In this document: one piece after another, positions 1-7,891 of the stretch
How positions within the stretch are numbered: position 1 is the stretch's first letter
How the letters are laid out: each line of letters begins with the position of its first letter
Assembly (NCBI GenBank): GCA_035544955.1
Contig: DASZZN010000012.1
Coordinates: 1 to 64,000 of the forward strand
DNA: 64,000 nucleotides
Reading direction: 5' to 3'
Source of the DNA: Candidatus Dormiibacterota bacterium
Lineage (GTDB): Bacteria; Chloroflexota; Dormibacteria; CF-121
Program-made: the position numbers and the translations under genes
Notes under the pieces: model-generated
The model's input: the letters and a program-made list of their open reading frames with translations, nothing else
What the model was told of the DNA's origin: nothing
Databases searched by the model: none

Positions 1-50
1 GACCAGCAACAGTCTTCCAAAGGGGGTGAGTCGCGGCCTATGCTGCATCT

Positions 51-104
51 GAGCCTCCTCTCGGTCTGGTTGTTGTTCACACCCCAAACCGTGCAAGGAG
101 GCTC
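51..104. repeat. 9-bp inverted repeat at left edge
   Basis: GAGCCTCCT at 51-59 and AGGAGGCTC at 96-104 form a perfect inverted repeat around a 36-base loop. It lies directly beyond the truncated 3' end of the hydrolase pseudogene. A plus-strand frame open from the window edge stops at 139-141, ending in residues NKVRGNYT, and might be the tail of a gene that begins outside the window. It could be the edge of an element that truncated the hydrolase, but no transposase is recognisable, so the role is open. Confidence 0.3.
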
Positions 105-105
105 T

Positions 106-797
106 TCAGTTGTCAACAAGGTCCGTGGGAACTACACCTAGCAGCCCGAAGAACTCAACGGCGTGTGACGGTGGGAGTCCATCGGCATCTCCGGCCACAA
201 TCATCACCGGCATTGGCAGCCTGGCGACTTCTGCTGACCAGTCGTAATCCAGCTTCATGGCGGTCGTGAGCTGCGTGACGAGCAGTGGCCAGTCCTCCTT
301 GCGCGGCGCAATCCGCACTACGCTTCGTACATCGGACTTTGCTTCAAGGGCTCCGCCACCTCAGGTCCCATTGCATCCATACTCGCGGTCATCTCCGGAT
401 ACCAACCGCTGCGCTTGAAGACCGTTGAGACCAGAGCGAGCCGTTCCACCAATTCGGGATGCTGGATGGCCGTGCGCAACGCTACCGCGCCGCCCAGCGA
501 GAAACCCATGATCGCGGCACGCTCGAGCTTGAGTTCCGCAATCAGCGCCGCGATGTCATCGGCCATCGTCTCGAAGCGCATCGGCCGATCAACGGCGGGC
601 GATCGGCCGTGGGACTGGAGATCCACGCCGATGACGCGATGCCCGCCAGCAAGAAGCTCCACATTAGGGCCGAACATCTCAACCGACCCGAAGCCGCCGT
701 GCAGCAGGACGAGTGGGGAGCCCGTTCCGAAGATTTGATAAGCGAGTTGGATGCCGTTCACGTGCGCGATCGTGGAGACACTCGTATCTGTTGTCAT
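106..797 (-). pseudogene. alpha/beta hydrolase, frameshifted and C-terminally truncated
   Basis: The first 159 codons (start ATG at 797) read as a normal alpha/beta hydrolase: LVLLHGG oxyanion region, then the nucleophile elbow GFSLGG. The frame stops after MYEA at about 318. The next frame continues the same fold without a gap (RIAPRKEDWP, then the PVMIVAGDADG strand with the acid residue), so a single base is missing at about 318-320. The protein then ends after EFFGLLG plus nine unrelated residues. The roughly 40 C-terminal residues that normally hold the catalytic histidine are absent. The combination of frameshift and lost catalytic residue makes a functional enzyme unlikely. The single-base lesion alone could be a sequencing error, but the truncation could not. 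Confidence 0.8.
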
Positions 798-873
798 TTC
801 GCCCTCAATCTAGCGGTTCAGCCGCCGGTACCGGGGCTACGAGTCCCTGGCGCATTACTCTCTATGGAAAGCA

Positions 874-1347
874 ATGTCGAAACCGAACCGCGCGGAGCTC
901 ATCACCCGGTATCGGGAAGGCCCCGCCGTGTTGGCGGACGCGGTGTCTCGCCTGAGCGAGAGGCAGCTCGACCACAAGCCCGCAGACGGGGGCTTCTCGG
1001 CACGCGAGGTGGTGCACCACACGGCAGATAGCGAAATGACCTCGGCCATCCGCCTTCGCCGGCTGGTCGCCGAGGATAATCCCCAGATCACAGGCTACGA
1101 TCCCGACTTGTTCGCGGCACGTCTTCACTACGCCCGCCGTCCAGTGCAGCCATCACTCGACGCCATTAGGGCTGCACGGGAATCAACTGCGTCAATCCTC
1201 GAGGCCCTTAGCGAGGCGGAGTGGGAGCGGGCCGGCACGCACAGCGAACTGGGCGCATATTCGGTCGATAAGTGGCTCGAGATATATGCTGCCCACTGCC
1301 ACGACCACGCCGACCAGGCACGCCGCGCAGCAGAAGGGGCGGATTAG
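874..1347 (+). CDS. DinB-superfamily protein
   Basis: A 157-residue four-helix-bundle protein of the DinB/YfiT-like superfamily, whose members are metal-dependent enzymes or thiol transferases. Histidines expected of the metal site are visible in VVHHTADSE (about residues 48-56) and in AAHCHDHADQA near the C-terminus (about residues 139-149). It is divergent from the decayed hydrolase, with a weak GGAAAG ribosome site 5 bases upstream of the ATG. The length is normal for the family. The substrate cannot be read from sequence. Confidence 0.8.
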   Translation: MSKPNRAELITRYREGPAVLADAVSRLSERQLDHKPADGGFSAREVVHHTADSEMTSAIRLRRLVAEDNPQITGYDPDLFAARLHYARRPVQPSLDAIRAARESTASILEALSEAEWERAGTHSELGAYSVDKWLEIYAAHCHDHADQARRAAEGAD

Positions 1348-1359
1348 CCAGCGATAGAA

Positions 1360-2307
1360 CTACGCCTTCGTGACCGCGGCGATCAGGCGGCGCGCGCGCT
1401 CGAATTCGTCCGGCGTCCGCATCGTAGGGTTGCCGAAGGTGAAGCCCTCGATGCCGGCGGCGATGAAGTCTTGCAGGATCTCGGCAGCCTGTTCGGGGGT
1501 GGCCGGCTGGAACATTACCCGCCGCTCGGGCGGCATCCGTTCCATCACGGTCTTGACCTGTCCCTCGTTTTCTACCAGGACGACCGGGGAGCCCATGGTC
1601 TTGGTGATGGTGCCCGGGTCCCGGCCCTCTTCTTCGCAGTAGCGGTTCAGGATTTCAATCTTCCGTTTGATGTCCGCCAACGGGCCGAACCAGTGCGACA
1701 TATCGGCGTAGCGCGCGACCAGGCGCAAGGTGCGCTTCTCGCCGCCACCGCCGACCATGATCTTCGGTCCACCAGGTTGCAGCGGGCGTGGGTTGTTGAG
1801 CGCGCGGTCGATGCGGTAATGCGTGCCGCTGAAGGACGGCCGCTCCTGGGTGAACATTAGCTTGATGATGTTCAGCGCCTCGTCGAGCCGGTCCATACGC
1901 TCGCGGATCGGCGGAAACGGAAAGCCGAACCCGACATGCTCGGACTCGTTCCAGGCGGCGCCGATGCCACAGATCATGCGCCCCTTCGATATCACGTCGA
2001 GCGTCGTAACCATTTTGGCCACAAGGGCCGGGTTGCGATAGGTCACGCCTGTCACGAGCGTTGCCAGACGTATGCGGCTCGTCTCCCGAGCCAGCGCCCC
2101 AAGCGTCGAATAGGCCTCGAGCATCGGCTCCTCCTCCTTGCCGATGGGAGTGATTTGGTAGAAGTGGTCCATCACCGTCACCAGCTCGAAGCCAGCGTTT
2201 TCCGCCGAACGCGCAAGCCCGGCTGCGTGATCGAAGAGCTGGTCCGGGGGAACACCCGGAAACGTGAAGCTGGGCATGTGATAACCAAAGAAGGGCATAC
2301 CGTTCAT
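1360..2307 (-). CDS. LLM-class (F420/FMN-dependent) oxidoreductase
   Basis: A 315-residue luciferase-like monooxygenase-family TIM barrel. Family features include an N-terminal LARSAENAGFE helix, ALARETSRIRLATLVTGVTYRNPALVAKMVTTLD-type core (strands 3-4), a GIGAAWNESEH segment and KIMVGGGGEKRTLRLVARYAD cofactor-phosphate region. It resembles the F420-dependent subgroup more than bacterial luciferases. It faces the convergent DinB gene 12 bases away. Substrate unknown; such enzymes use reduced F420 or FMN in redox steps of secondary or lipid metabolism. Confidence 0.85.
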   Translation of the reverse strand: MNGMPFFGYHMPSFTFPGVPPDQLFDHAAGLARSAENAGFELVTVMDHFYQITPIGKEEEPMLEAYSTLGALARETSRIRLATLVTGVTYRNPALVAKMVTTLDVISKGRMICGIGAAWNESEHVGFGFPFPPIRERMDRLDEALNIIKLMFTQERPSFSGTHYRIDRALNNPRPLQPGGPKIMVGGGGEKRTLRLVARYADMSHWFGPLADIKRKIEILNRYCEEEGRDPGTITKTMGSPVVLVENEGQVKTVMERMPPERRVMFQPATPEQAAEILQDFIAAGIEGFTFGNPTMRTPDEFERARRLIAAVTKA

Positions 2308-2406
2308 GATGCCAGCCGGGCGCCGCGGAGCGGAGGTTTTGAATTACGCCAGCGATTGTTCCGTGTTAGCGGCCCGCTCAGCTGGCTCTTGGCACCAGGC
2401 TCACTG

Positions 2407-2751
2407 TCAAGTTGTCGAATCGATAACGTCGCGGACGATGCCAGCAACCTGCGTGAGGAAAGCCTTCGCACCGTTATCCGACGGGTCTTCCAGCGGCCAA
2501 TTCGCGTCCCAAGCGACCAGTCGCGCCAGTGTGCCGTCGGGATAGTTCTCCCGCAAGACGACCTGCAACGCGGCGAGCGATTGCTCTAGTTGATGGGGAT
2601 TCCGGCGTGCCACGTGGGCCAGCTCACTTCTGACCTGCTCGAGACCATCGGTATCGGCCCAGTAGCCGTGGACGAACGACCTGGTCGCCTCCAACGCGTC
2701 CTTCGCGTGGGCTGAGAGCCGCGGTGTTTCGCCGGCTATGTCAGCCTCCAA
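2407..2751 (-). CDS. uncharacterised 114-residue protein
   Basis: Acidic, mostly helical protein with no domain I recognise. Its start is a TTG that overlaps the stop of the interrupted frame upstream (TTGGAGGCTGA), which suggests translational coupling in a former operon. The C-terminal half (ENYPDGTLARLVAWDANWPLED) has normal coding character. No membrane segment or signal peptide. Confidence 0.55.
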   Translation of the reverse strand: MEADIAGETPRLSAHAKDALEATRSFVHGYWADTDGLEQVRSELAHVARRNPHQLEQSLAALQVVLRENYPDGTLARLVAWDANWPLEDPSDNGAKAFLTQVAGIVRDVIDSTT

Positions 2752-2995
2752 GGCCGCCGGGGACGCCGGTCGGAAAGGCGGTAAGCACGTAAAAGCCTGC
2801 CGGCGGGCCGGGAATGTGAATCAGCGTCAGGGTCACCCAGCTGGTGGCATGCGGTTCCGGCTGCGGCGCAGGTCCGAGTCCCAGGGCGCCGGCGTTGAAG
2901 CGCTGAATATCCCCCGGTTGCCACCCCGCGGCAAGTTAGTGCCCGGCCAGACTTTCGGGCAGAATCCGCTGCCCGATTGTCTGGCGGACGGTCAG
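2741..2995 (-). pseudogene. interrupted coding frame between SnoaL-like gene and 114-residue gene
   Basis: One minus-strand frame runs from the end of the SnoaL-like gene to the TGA at 2741-2743 and is broken only by a TAA at 2936-2938. The residues on both sides look like real protein: LTVRQTIGQRILPESLAGH before the stop, then GWQPGDIQRFNAGALGLGP and TSWVTLTLIHIPGPPAGFY after it. There is no usable start after the stop codon. I read it as a small gene inactivated by a nonsense mutation, or an assembly error. Family unknown. Confidence 0.4.
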
Positions 2996-3393
2996 ATCGC
3001 GCGCGAAGCGACGTAGGAGACCATCCGCTCGACCTTGATCTTTCCGTCGTCGTCCAATAGCCAGGTCTGCGCGGAGGGCAACAGCTTCGGCCCGATCGGG
3101 CCGCCCTCGGTGCTGACTTCATACATGATCAGCGCGTTCCGCTCATCGCCCATGGTGGCGATCAGGCGCAGGCTGCCGGGCACGACTTGTCGTGCGAATT
3201 GCGTCAGGCCTCTCGGGGCGTCCATGTACTCGTCGATGCCCACGAGGTTCGCGGCCGGACTGTAGAACTGCACGTCCTTCGCTAGGTTGCCGCGCACGGT
3301 GTCGAAGTCGTGATTGGTCCACGCCTCCAGGTGGGACCGGGCGAGGGCGACCGCCCGCGACTCCGTTTTGGTTCTCGCATTGCTCTCGGACAT
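2992..3393 (-). CDS. SnoaL-like / NTF2-fold protein
   Basis: A 133-residue SnoaL-type cone-fold protein: ARSHLEAWTNHDFDTVRGNLAKDVQFYSP is the usual N-terminal helix pair plus first strand, and the C-terminus ends in VERMVSYVASRAI. I start it at the ATG at 3393, which has GAGGAGGA just upstream; a longer frame to 3444 has no such site and would run into the divergent arsR promoter. It is divergent from the ArsR gene with a 55-base gap, so the ArsR operator may also affect it. Confidence 0.75.
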   Translation of the reverse strand: MSESNARTKTESRAVALARSHLEAWTNHDFDTVRGNLAKDVQFYSPAANLVGIDEYMDAPRGLTQFARQVVPGSLRLIATMGDERNALIMYEVSTEGGPIGPKLLPSAQTWLLDDDGKIKVERMVSYVASRAI

Positions 3394-3412
3394 CGGTTCC
3401 TCCTCCTGTGTC

Positions 3413-3441
3413 TTGACCTCAGAGCCCCGCTCTAGTACGCT
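3413..3441 (+). promoter_or_regulatory. arsR promoter (leaderless)
   Basis: TTGACC at 3413-3418, a 17-base spacer, and TACGCT at 3436-3441. Transcription would begin about seven bases later, at the GTG start of arsR, giving a leaderless mRNA. The -10 match is modest. Confidence 0.45.
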
Positions 3442-3456
3442 CAACCAAGTGGTTGA
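3441..3456. promoter_or_regulatory. ArsR operator palindrome
   Basis: TCAACCAAGTGGTTGA is a perfect 7+7 palindrome with a 2-base centre. It sits across the GTG start codon (3449) of the ArsR gene and the expected transcription start. ArsR proteins linked to SRPBCC genes are known to bind short palindromes of this type, so autorepression is the natural reading. Confidence 0.7.
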
Positions 3457-3784
3457 ATATTCTACTCGACAGCTCGATGCCGTGTACGCGGCGATTGCCC
3501 ATCCGGTGCGCCGGCGGGTTCTCGATCAACTCCGGCCGCGTGACGCGACCGTGACCCAGATCGCCGCGGCGCACCCGATCTCCCTGGCGGCCGTCTCCAA
3601 GCACATTCGCGTCCTCGAAGATGCGCACCTCGTGCGGCGAACGATCGTGGGTCGCGAGCATCGCCTTACCCTCGAGCCGGCGCCACTCGCTTCGGCGGCG
3701 GGCTGGCTCGGCACGTACCGGCAGTTCTGGGAAGAGCGTCTCGATCTCCTCGAGGCCAGGCTCCGCGCCCGGAAGCGGCGGTGA
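3449..3784 (+). CDS. ArsR-family winged-helix repressor
   Basis: About 111 residues. The wHTH is clear: AIAHPVRRRVLDQLRPRDATVT, then the recognition helix in PISLAAVSKHIRVLEDAHLV and the wing RTIVGREHRLTLE. It has no metal-binding cysteines. The C-terminal helix (GTYRQFWEERLDLLEARL) matches the ArsR subtype paired with SRPBCC/AHSA1 proteins. GTG at 3449 is chosen because the -10 element and operator leave no room for a leader. Its stop overlaps the next start (GTGA). Confidence 0.85.
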   Translation: MVEYSTRQLDAVYAAIAHPVRRRVLDQLRPRDATVTQIAAAHPISLAAVSKHIRVLEDAHLVRRTIVGREHRLTLEPAPLASAAGWLGTYRQFWEERLDLLEARLRARKRR

Positions 3785-4227
3785 TCGACGCCCAGGCGAT
3801 CGAGATCCATCGCCGCCTGCCTGCCCCGATCGGCGAGGTCTTCCGCTGGTGGACGGAGCCCGACCTGCTGCAGGAGTGGATGACGCCGATCGGCACCATC
3901 GAAGCCGACGTCGATCTTCGTGTCGGTGGGCGGTTGCGCATCGTCATGAAGGGCGAGGGCCGCGTGATCGAACACACCGGTGAATACCTGGAAATCGATC
4001 CTCCGCGCCGCCTGGTTTTCACCTGGGTTTCGCCCTACACCGGCAGCGTGCCCAGCGTCATCACCGTGGAGCTCAGCGACGCCGGCGACGGTCTCACCGA
4101 CCTGCGCCTGGTCCACGCGCAATTACCCGATGAAGCCGCCCGCTGGCATCGTGGGGGATGGGACGCAATGCTCGACCGCCTAGGTGGCCGTCTGCACGAG
4201 AAGGAGGGACTGTATCGTGCCGGTTGA
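3781..4227 (+). CDS. SRPBCC (AHSA1-like) protein
   Basis: A 148-residue START/Bet v1-like ligand-binding fold of the AHSA1 group: RRLPAPIGEVFRWWTEPDLLQEWM at the N-terminus, GGRLRIVMKGEGR in the sheet, and EIDPPRRLVFTW after it. The C-terminal helix carries GGWDAMLDRLGG. It overlaps the ArsR stop codon and is translated with it. Function is probably ligand sensing or binding in partnership with ArsR; no enzymatic residues can be assigned. Confidence 0.85.
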   Translation: MIDAQAIEIHRRLPAPIGEVFRWWTEPDLLQEWMTPIGTIEADVDLRVGGRLRIVMKGEGRVIEHTGEYLEIDPPRRLVFTWVSPYTGSVPSVITVELSDAGDGLTDLRLVHAQLPDEAARWHRGGWDAMLDRLGGRLHEKEGLYRAG

Positions 4228-4660
4228 CGTGCTCACCGAGACGGTGATCGATCGCCCGCCCGCCCAAGTCGCTGCCTACGCGGGCGATCCATCCAATGCG
4301 CCGCGGTGGTACGTCAACATCAAGTCAGTCGAGTGGAAAACGCCGCCGCCGATGCGCATCGGATCACAGCTTGCCTTCGTCGCGCAGTTCCTCGGCCGCC
4401 GGCTCGCCTACACCTACGAGGTGATCGACCTCGTTCCGGGCCGTCGCCTCGTGATGAAGACTGCTCAAGGCGCCTTCCCGATGGAGACCACCTATACCTG
4501 GGAGCCGGTAGGCGAGAGGCAGACGCGGATGACCCTGCGCAATCGCGGCGAACCCGCGGGGTTCTCCAAGATCGCGGCGCCCTTCATGGCGGCGGCCATG
4601 CGTCGCGCAAATCGGAAAGATCTCGCCCTCCTCAAGATGCTGCTGGAACGACCGGCCTAG
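4217..4660 (+). CDS. SRPBCC polyketide-cyclase-like protein
   Basis: A 147-residue protein of the same superfamily as its neighbour but a different subgroup: TVIDRPPAQVAAYAGDPSNAPRWYVNI is the standard opening, and ETTYTWEPVGERQTRMTLRNRG the middle. Start GTG at 4217 has AAGGAGGGA about eight bases upstream and overlaps the preceding gene by 11 bases. Third gene of the ArsR operon. Confidence 0.8.
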   Translation: MPVDVLTETVIDRPPAQVAAYAGDPSNAPRWYVNIKSVEWKTPPPMRIGSQLAFVAQFLGRRLAYTYEVIDLVPGRRLVMKTAQGAFPMETTYTWEPVGERQTRMTLRNRGEPAGFSKIAAPFMAAAMRRANRKDLALLKMLLERPA

Positions 4661-4783
4661 CGCCCGCCTTCCCAGCGCCGCGATCAAGCGGTCAACAGTT
4701 GCTGACACGGTGTGCGCGCTCTTAACCGTTGTCAGCGACATTTCTTCGACCCAATCTGATCTTTCTCCGAGGAGAGTTATGCG

Positions 4784-6289
4784 TCAGCGAATGCTGTCCC
4801 AGAGTTGGCGCTCGTTAGCCGCCGGGTCGTTCACGACCTTCCCGCCCGCCTCGTCGAAGCGCATCACCGACCGCGTGAGTGAATGGTAGGGCGACCATCC
4901 GGGTGATCCATTAGTGGCGAACCCGACCCACGCGCGGTGCATCACGTCGGCAAGCGCTTGCGGCGGTCTGTCGCCGGCCAGGCCCATGGCGCCTTCGCGT
5001 CGCAGATTATCGAAGACGAATCCGATTTCGACCGCATGCGCAGCTCCAAACCGACCGTCGAAGAGCGGCGAGCGCCAGGCGAACTCATACATATGCGTCG
5101 ACCCACCGTTCTTGGCGTGGGCCTCTGCGAGCCGGATGGCAGGAATACGAAAGAACCAGTCCGTGATCATCGCGGCGAGAAGGTCGCCGGCTGTTGCCTG
5201 CGGTCGGGATGCGCGGTAGACCGGCAGGGCTTGCTCGACATCGAGGCCCATGACGCGGGCCATGCTCGACAGACGGTCCGCGGTGACGCGGTCGATCGCG
5301 CCCCCGGGAACGAGGAAAAAGCGCCACTCCTCCGTGGTCGTGCCGACCATCAGCTCGATGTCAGCACTTGCTCCCGCAACGACACGCTCGATGGGCCTTG
5401 CCGGAACCACCTCGCCGTCGACGACCGGCTCGAAGATCATCCCATTGGCCGCCACCTCGCCCCATCGTGCGGGGTCTGGCCGGATGGCGAGCTCCTGCCC
5501 TAACGCGGCCTGCGCCTCGACGAGGCGATCCAGAGGGACGGCCGCGATCGACGGCATCGTCGGCGCCACGCCGAGCTTGTCGGCAAGATTGCGCCCGACC
5601 AGCTGGGCGGTTGCCAGCGAGCTCGTGTGGTGTCCCGCCCCGCTTTGCGCGATCGCTCGTTGGAACAGGCCTTCCGCACGTGGCATCGAGAGCAACGTGG
5701 CCACGCTGAACGCGCCCGCCGACTCACCAAAGATCGTGACCCGGGCCGGGTCACCGCCGAAAGCCCGGATGTTCTCCTGCACCCATTGCAGCGCGGCGAT
5801 CTGGTCGAGCAGCCCCCGGTTCGCGATCCCGTCGCCGAGGTACAGAAAGCCGTCCGCTCCCAGTCGGTAGTTGAGCGTGACGCAGACCACGCCATCGCGA
5901 GCAAAGCGGGTGCCATCGTAGGTTGGGAGCGCACCGGAGCCTCGGACAAAGGCGCCGCCGTGGATCCACACCATGACGGGCAGACCGCCACTGCTCGGGT
6001 CTGGCGTCCACACGTTGAGGTTGAGGCAGTCCTCTCGCGGACGGCCTTGATCACCAAGGAGCTGATCGAAGGGCGGTGCGTAAGGCGGTTGCGGCGCGAC
6101 GCGGCCATACTCGAGCGCGTCGCGCACACCGTCCCACGTCTGCGGAGGCCGTGGAGGTTGGAACCGATTCGGTCCGAACGGTGGCAGGGCGTAGGGAATT
6201 CCCTTGAACGCCGCCACGCCGTCGGTCACATGACCGCGAACCCGGCCCTGCCGAGTGGTCACCACGAAGTTGCCCGCCGCGATGCTCAT
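4784..6289 (-). CDS. type B carboxylesterase
   Basis: A 501-residue carboxylesterase/lipase-family alpha/beta hydrolase (pnbA-like). It has the early motif EDCLNLNVWTP, the oxyanion-hole stretch VMVWIHGGAF, and the nucleophile elbow GESAGAFS (Ser about residue 190). The histidine of the triad is likely that in GAAHAVEIGFVF (about residue 413). Full length for the family, no signal peptide, so cytoplasmic. It is the last gene of the minus-strand catabolic operon, 14 bases after the SDR, and probably hydrolyses an ester feeding that pathway. Confidence 0.88.
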   Translation of the reverse strand: MSIAAGNFVVTTRQGRVRGHVTDGVAAFKGIPYALPPFGPNRFQPPRPPQTWDGVRDALEYGRVAPQPPYAPPFDQLLGDQGRPREDCLNLNVWTPDPSSGGLPVMVWIHGGAFVRGSGALPTYDGTRFARDGVVCVTLNYRLGADGFLYLGDGIANRGLLDQIAALQWVQENIRAFGGDPARVTIFGESAGAFSVATLLSMPRAEGLFQRAIAQSGAGHHTSSLATAQLVGRNLADKLGVAPTMPSIAAVPLDRLVEAQAALGQELAIRPDPARWGEVAANGMIFEPVVDGEVVPARPIERVVAGASADIELMVGTTTEEWRFFLVPGGAIDRVTADRLSSMARVMGLDVEQALPVYRASRPQATAGDLLAAMITDWFFRIPAIRLAEAHAKNGGSTHMYEFAWRSPLFDGRFGAAHAVEIGFVFDNLRREGAMGLAGDRPPQALADVMHRAWVGFATNGSPGWSPYHSLTRSVMRFDEAGGKVVNDPAANERQLWDSIR

Positions 6290-6303
6290 GGCTCGCCTCC
6301 CAG

Positions 6304-7062
6304 TTAGGGTCCGCCGGTTGCGTAGATTGTCTGCCCGGTCACAAAGCTCGCATCGTCGCTGCAGAGAAAAGTGATGACGCCGGCAATATCGTCGGCCCGG
6401 CCGATCCGACGTAACGGGGTGCGTTCGGCCGCTGCCTTTTTCAAGTCCGCGTAGTCGATCCCGGTGCGTTGCGCAACCGCCTGCGTCATCCGGGTCTCGA
6501 TGAACCCGGGTGCGACCGTGTTGACATTGATGTTGAAGGGACCCAGCTCGATCGCCAGCGTCCGCGCCATTCCCTGGATGCCCGCCTTGGCCGCCGAGTA
6601 ATTGACCTGCCCGCGGTTGCCCAACGCCGAATTGGACGACAAAAACACCATCTTGCCCCGTCGTGCCGGGACCATCACCCGCTGCGCCGCCTGCGCACAG
6701 AGAAACGTGCCCTTGAGGTGCGTGTCGACGACAAGGTCCCAGTCGCTATCGGTCATTTTGTGAACCAGGTTGTCGCGGAGGATGCCCGCGCAGGTAACGA
6801 GGATATCGAGGCTCGCGTACTCCTTCACGGCGCGGTCGACGAGGGCTTCCACCGAGAGGCGATCCGTCACGTCGCAGGCGACCGCCAGAGCCGCTGCGCC
6901 GTGGCTTCGGATCTGCGCGGCGACCGCTTCCGCCGGTTCGAGATCCAGGTCGGAGATCACGACCTTCGCGCCGTCGGCGGCGAAACGCGTCGCCGTGGCT
7001 GCCCCGATCCCTCGCCCGCCGCCCGTCACCAACGCGGTCTGCCCCTCGAATCGTCCGCTCAT
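6304..7062 (-). CDS. SDR-family oxidoreductase (FabG-like)
   Basis: A classical 252-residue short-chain dehydrogenase: TGGGRGIGAAT nucleotide motif near residue 13, NNAG-equivalent here VTCAGI, catalytic Ser in LSSNSALG, then YSAAK (Tyr/Lys pair), and PGFIETRM after it. The C-terminus GQTIYATGGP is typical. It overlaps the preceding MaoC gene by 4 bases. The context favours oxidation of a 3-hydroxyacyl-CoA or another hydroxyacid. Confidence 0.88.
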   Translation of the reverse strand: MSGRFEGQTALVTGGGRGIGAATATRFAADGAKVVISDLDLEPAEAVAAQIRSHGAAALAVACDVTDRLSVEALVDRAVKEYASLDILVTCAGILRDNLVHKMTDSDWDLVVDTHLKGTFLCAQAAQRVMVPARRGKMVFLSSNSALGNRGQVNYSAAKAGIQGMARTLAIELGPFNINVNTVAPGFIETRMTQAVAQRTGIDYADLKKAAAERTPLRRIGRADDIAGVITFLCSDDASFVTGQTIYATGGP

Positions 7063-7487
7063 GTGATGTCAACCTCCGCCTCGCCGACGGTGACCCGTTC
7101 GGCTCGTTGATTTTCCGCCCAGACCTCGAGGTGAAGCCGCCGCCCGGCATCGCGTGTGGTTTGCTCTTTCACGCGGGCCCGGCAGGTCAGCGTGTCACCG
7201 GGCCGGACCATTTCGACGAAGCGGACTGAAAGCCGTCGCACCGATTCCGGCCCGGCCAGCCAGCACAGATACTCGCCCAGGAACGCCATGCTCAGCATGC
7301 CATGCGCGATGACGCCCTCGAGTCCGACCGTTCGCGCCGTCTCGTCGTCCGTGTGGATCAGGTTGAAGTCGCCCGAGGCGCCCGCGTACTTTACGAGCTG
7401 CATCTTGGTGATCGGCGGCTTGCGAAGGTCCGGCAGGACACTGCCGCTTTCGAGGTCCGGCCGCGCCGCAAGCAGCGGACCGGTCAT
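7059..7487 (-). CDS. MaoC-like (R)-hydratase, hot-dog fold
   Basis: A 142-residue MaoC/hydratase-2 protein. The signature YAGASGDFNLIHTDDETA (about residues 34-51) contains the catalytic Asp and His, followed by VIAHGMLSMAFLGEYL. This is the catalytic half of a two-subunit hydratase whose FAS1-like half is encoded next to it with a 4-base overlap, as in heteromeric ChsH-type and MaoC pairs of steroid and fatty-acid catabolism. Reaction: hydration of an enoyl-CoA. Confidence 0.85.
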   Translation of the reverse strand: MTGPLLAARPDLESGSVLPDLRKPPITKMQLVKYAGASGDFNLIHTDDETARTVGLEGVIAHGMLSMAFLGEYLCWLAGPESVRRLSVRFVEMVRPGDTLTCRARVKEQTTRDAGRRLHLEVWAENQRAERVTVGEAEVDIT

Positions 7488-7891
7488 CGCAGGATGGCGG
7501 TGGTCGTTCCGCTGAACACGGGGCTGTCCGACTCATCCGTGCCTTCCATCCGCAGGATGAGAAACGTCATCTCGCCGAGGCGGCCCTGACGCCGATAGAC
7601 GTTGGCGACTCGCACTCGGCAGCGCACGCGATCGCCCGCCCGAAGGGGCTTTTCATACCGGTACTCCTGGGCGCCGTGCAGCACGCGCGCCAGGTCGAAG
7701 GTCACGCCGGGGATCGTCATCCGAAAGGTGGTCGGAAAGGTGGGCGGCGCGATATCGCCGCGCACGCATGACGGCGTCTGGTCTTGCACAGCGTCGGCAA
7801 ATTTTCGGATGGCGCCTCGCTCCACCTCGAAGAGGGCGACCTCGGACTCGCGTCCGATCAGCTCGCTGGTCAGGGCCGGAGGGTGATCCAT
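7484..7891 (-). CDS. FAS1-like/MaoC N-terminal dehydratase subunit
   Basis: A 135-residue hot-dog protein of the FAS1-like dehydratase type: ERGAIRKFADAVQDQTPS, then PPTFPTTFRMTIPG, and GAQEYRYEKPLRAGDRVRC. It lacks the catalytic D-H signature and is the expected non-catalytic partner of the adjacent MaoC protein. The ATG at 7891 overlaps the end of the hydroxy-acid oxidase gene by 22 bases. The same frame stays open to 8947, but that upstream portion is antisense-like and not part of the gene. Confidence 0.82.
   Translation of the reverse strand: MDHPPALTSELIGRESEVALFEVERGAIRKFADAVQDQTPSCVRGDIAPPTFPTTFRMTIPGVTFDLARVLHGAQEYRYEKPLRAGDRVRCRVRVANVYRRQGRLGEMTFLILRMEGTDESDSPVFSGTTTAILR

Noticed and set aside
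4693-4741. Imperfect inverted repeat around TGCTGACA and TGTCAGCG
   Set aside because: One mismatch, long loop, no U-tract; not convincing as a terminator or operator.
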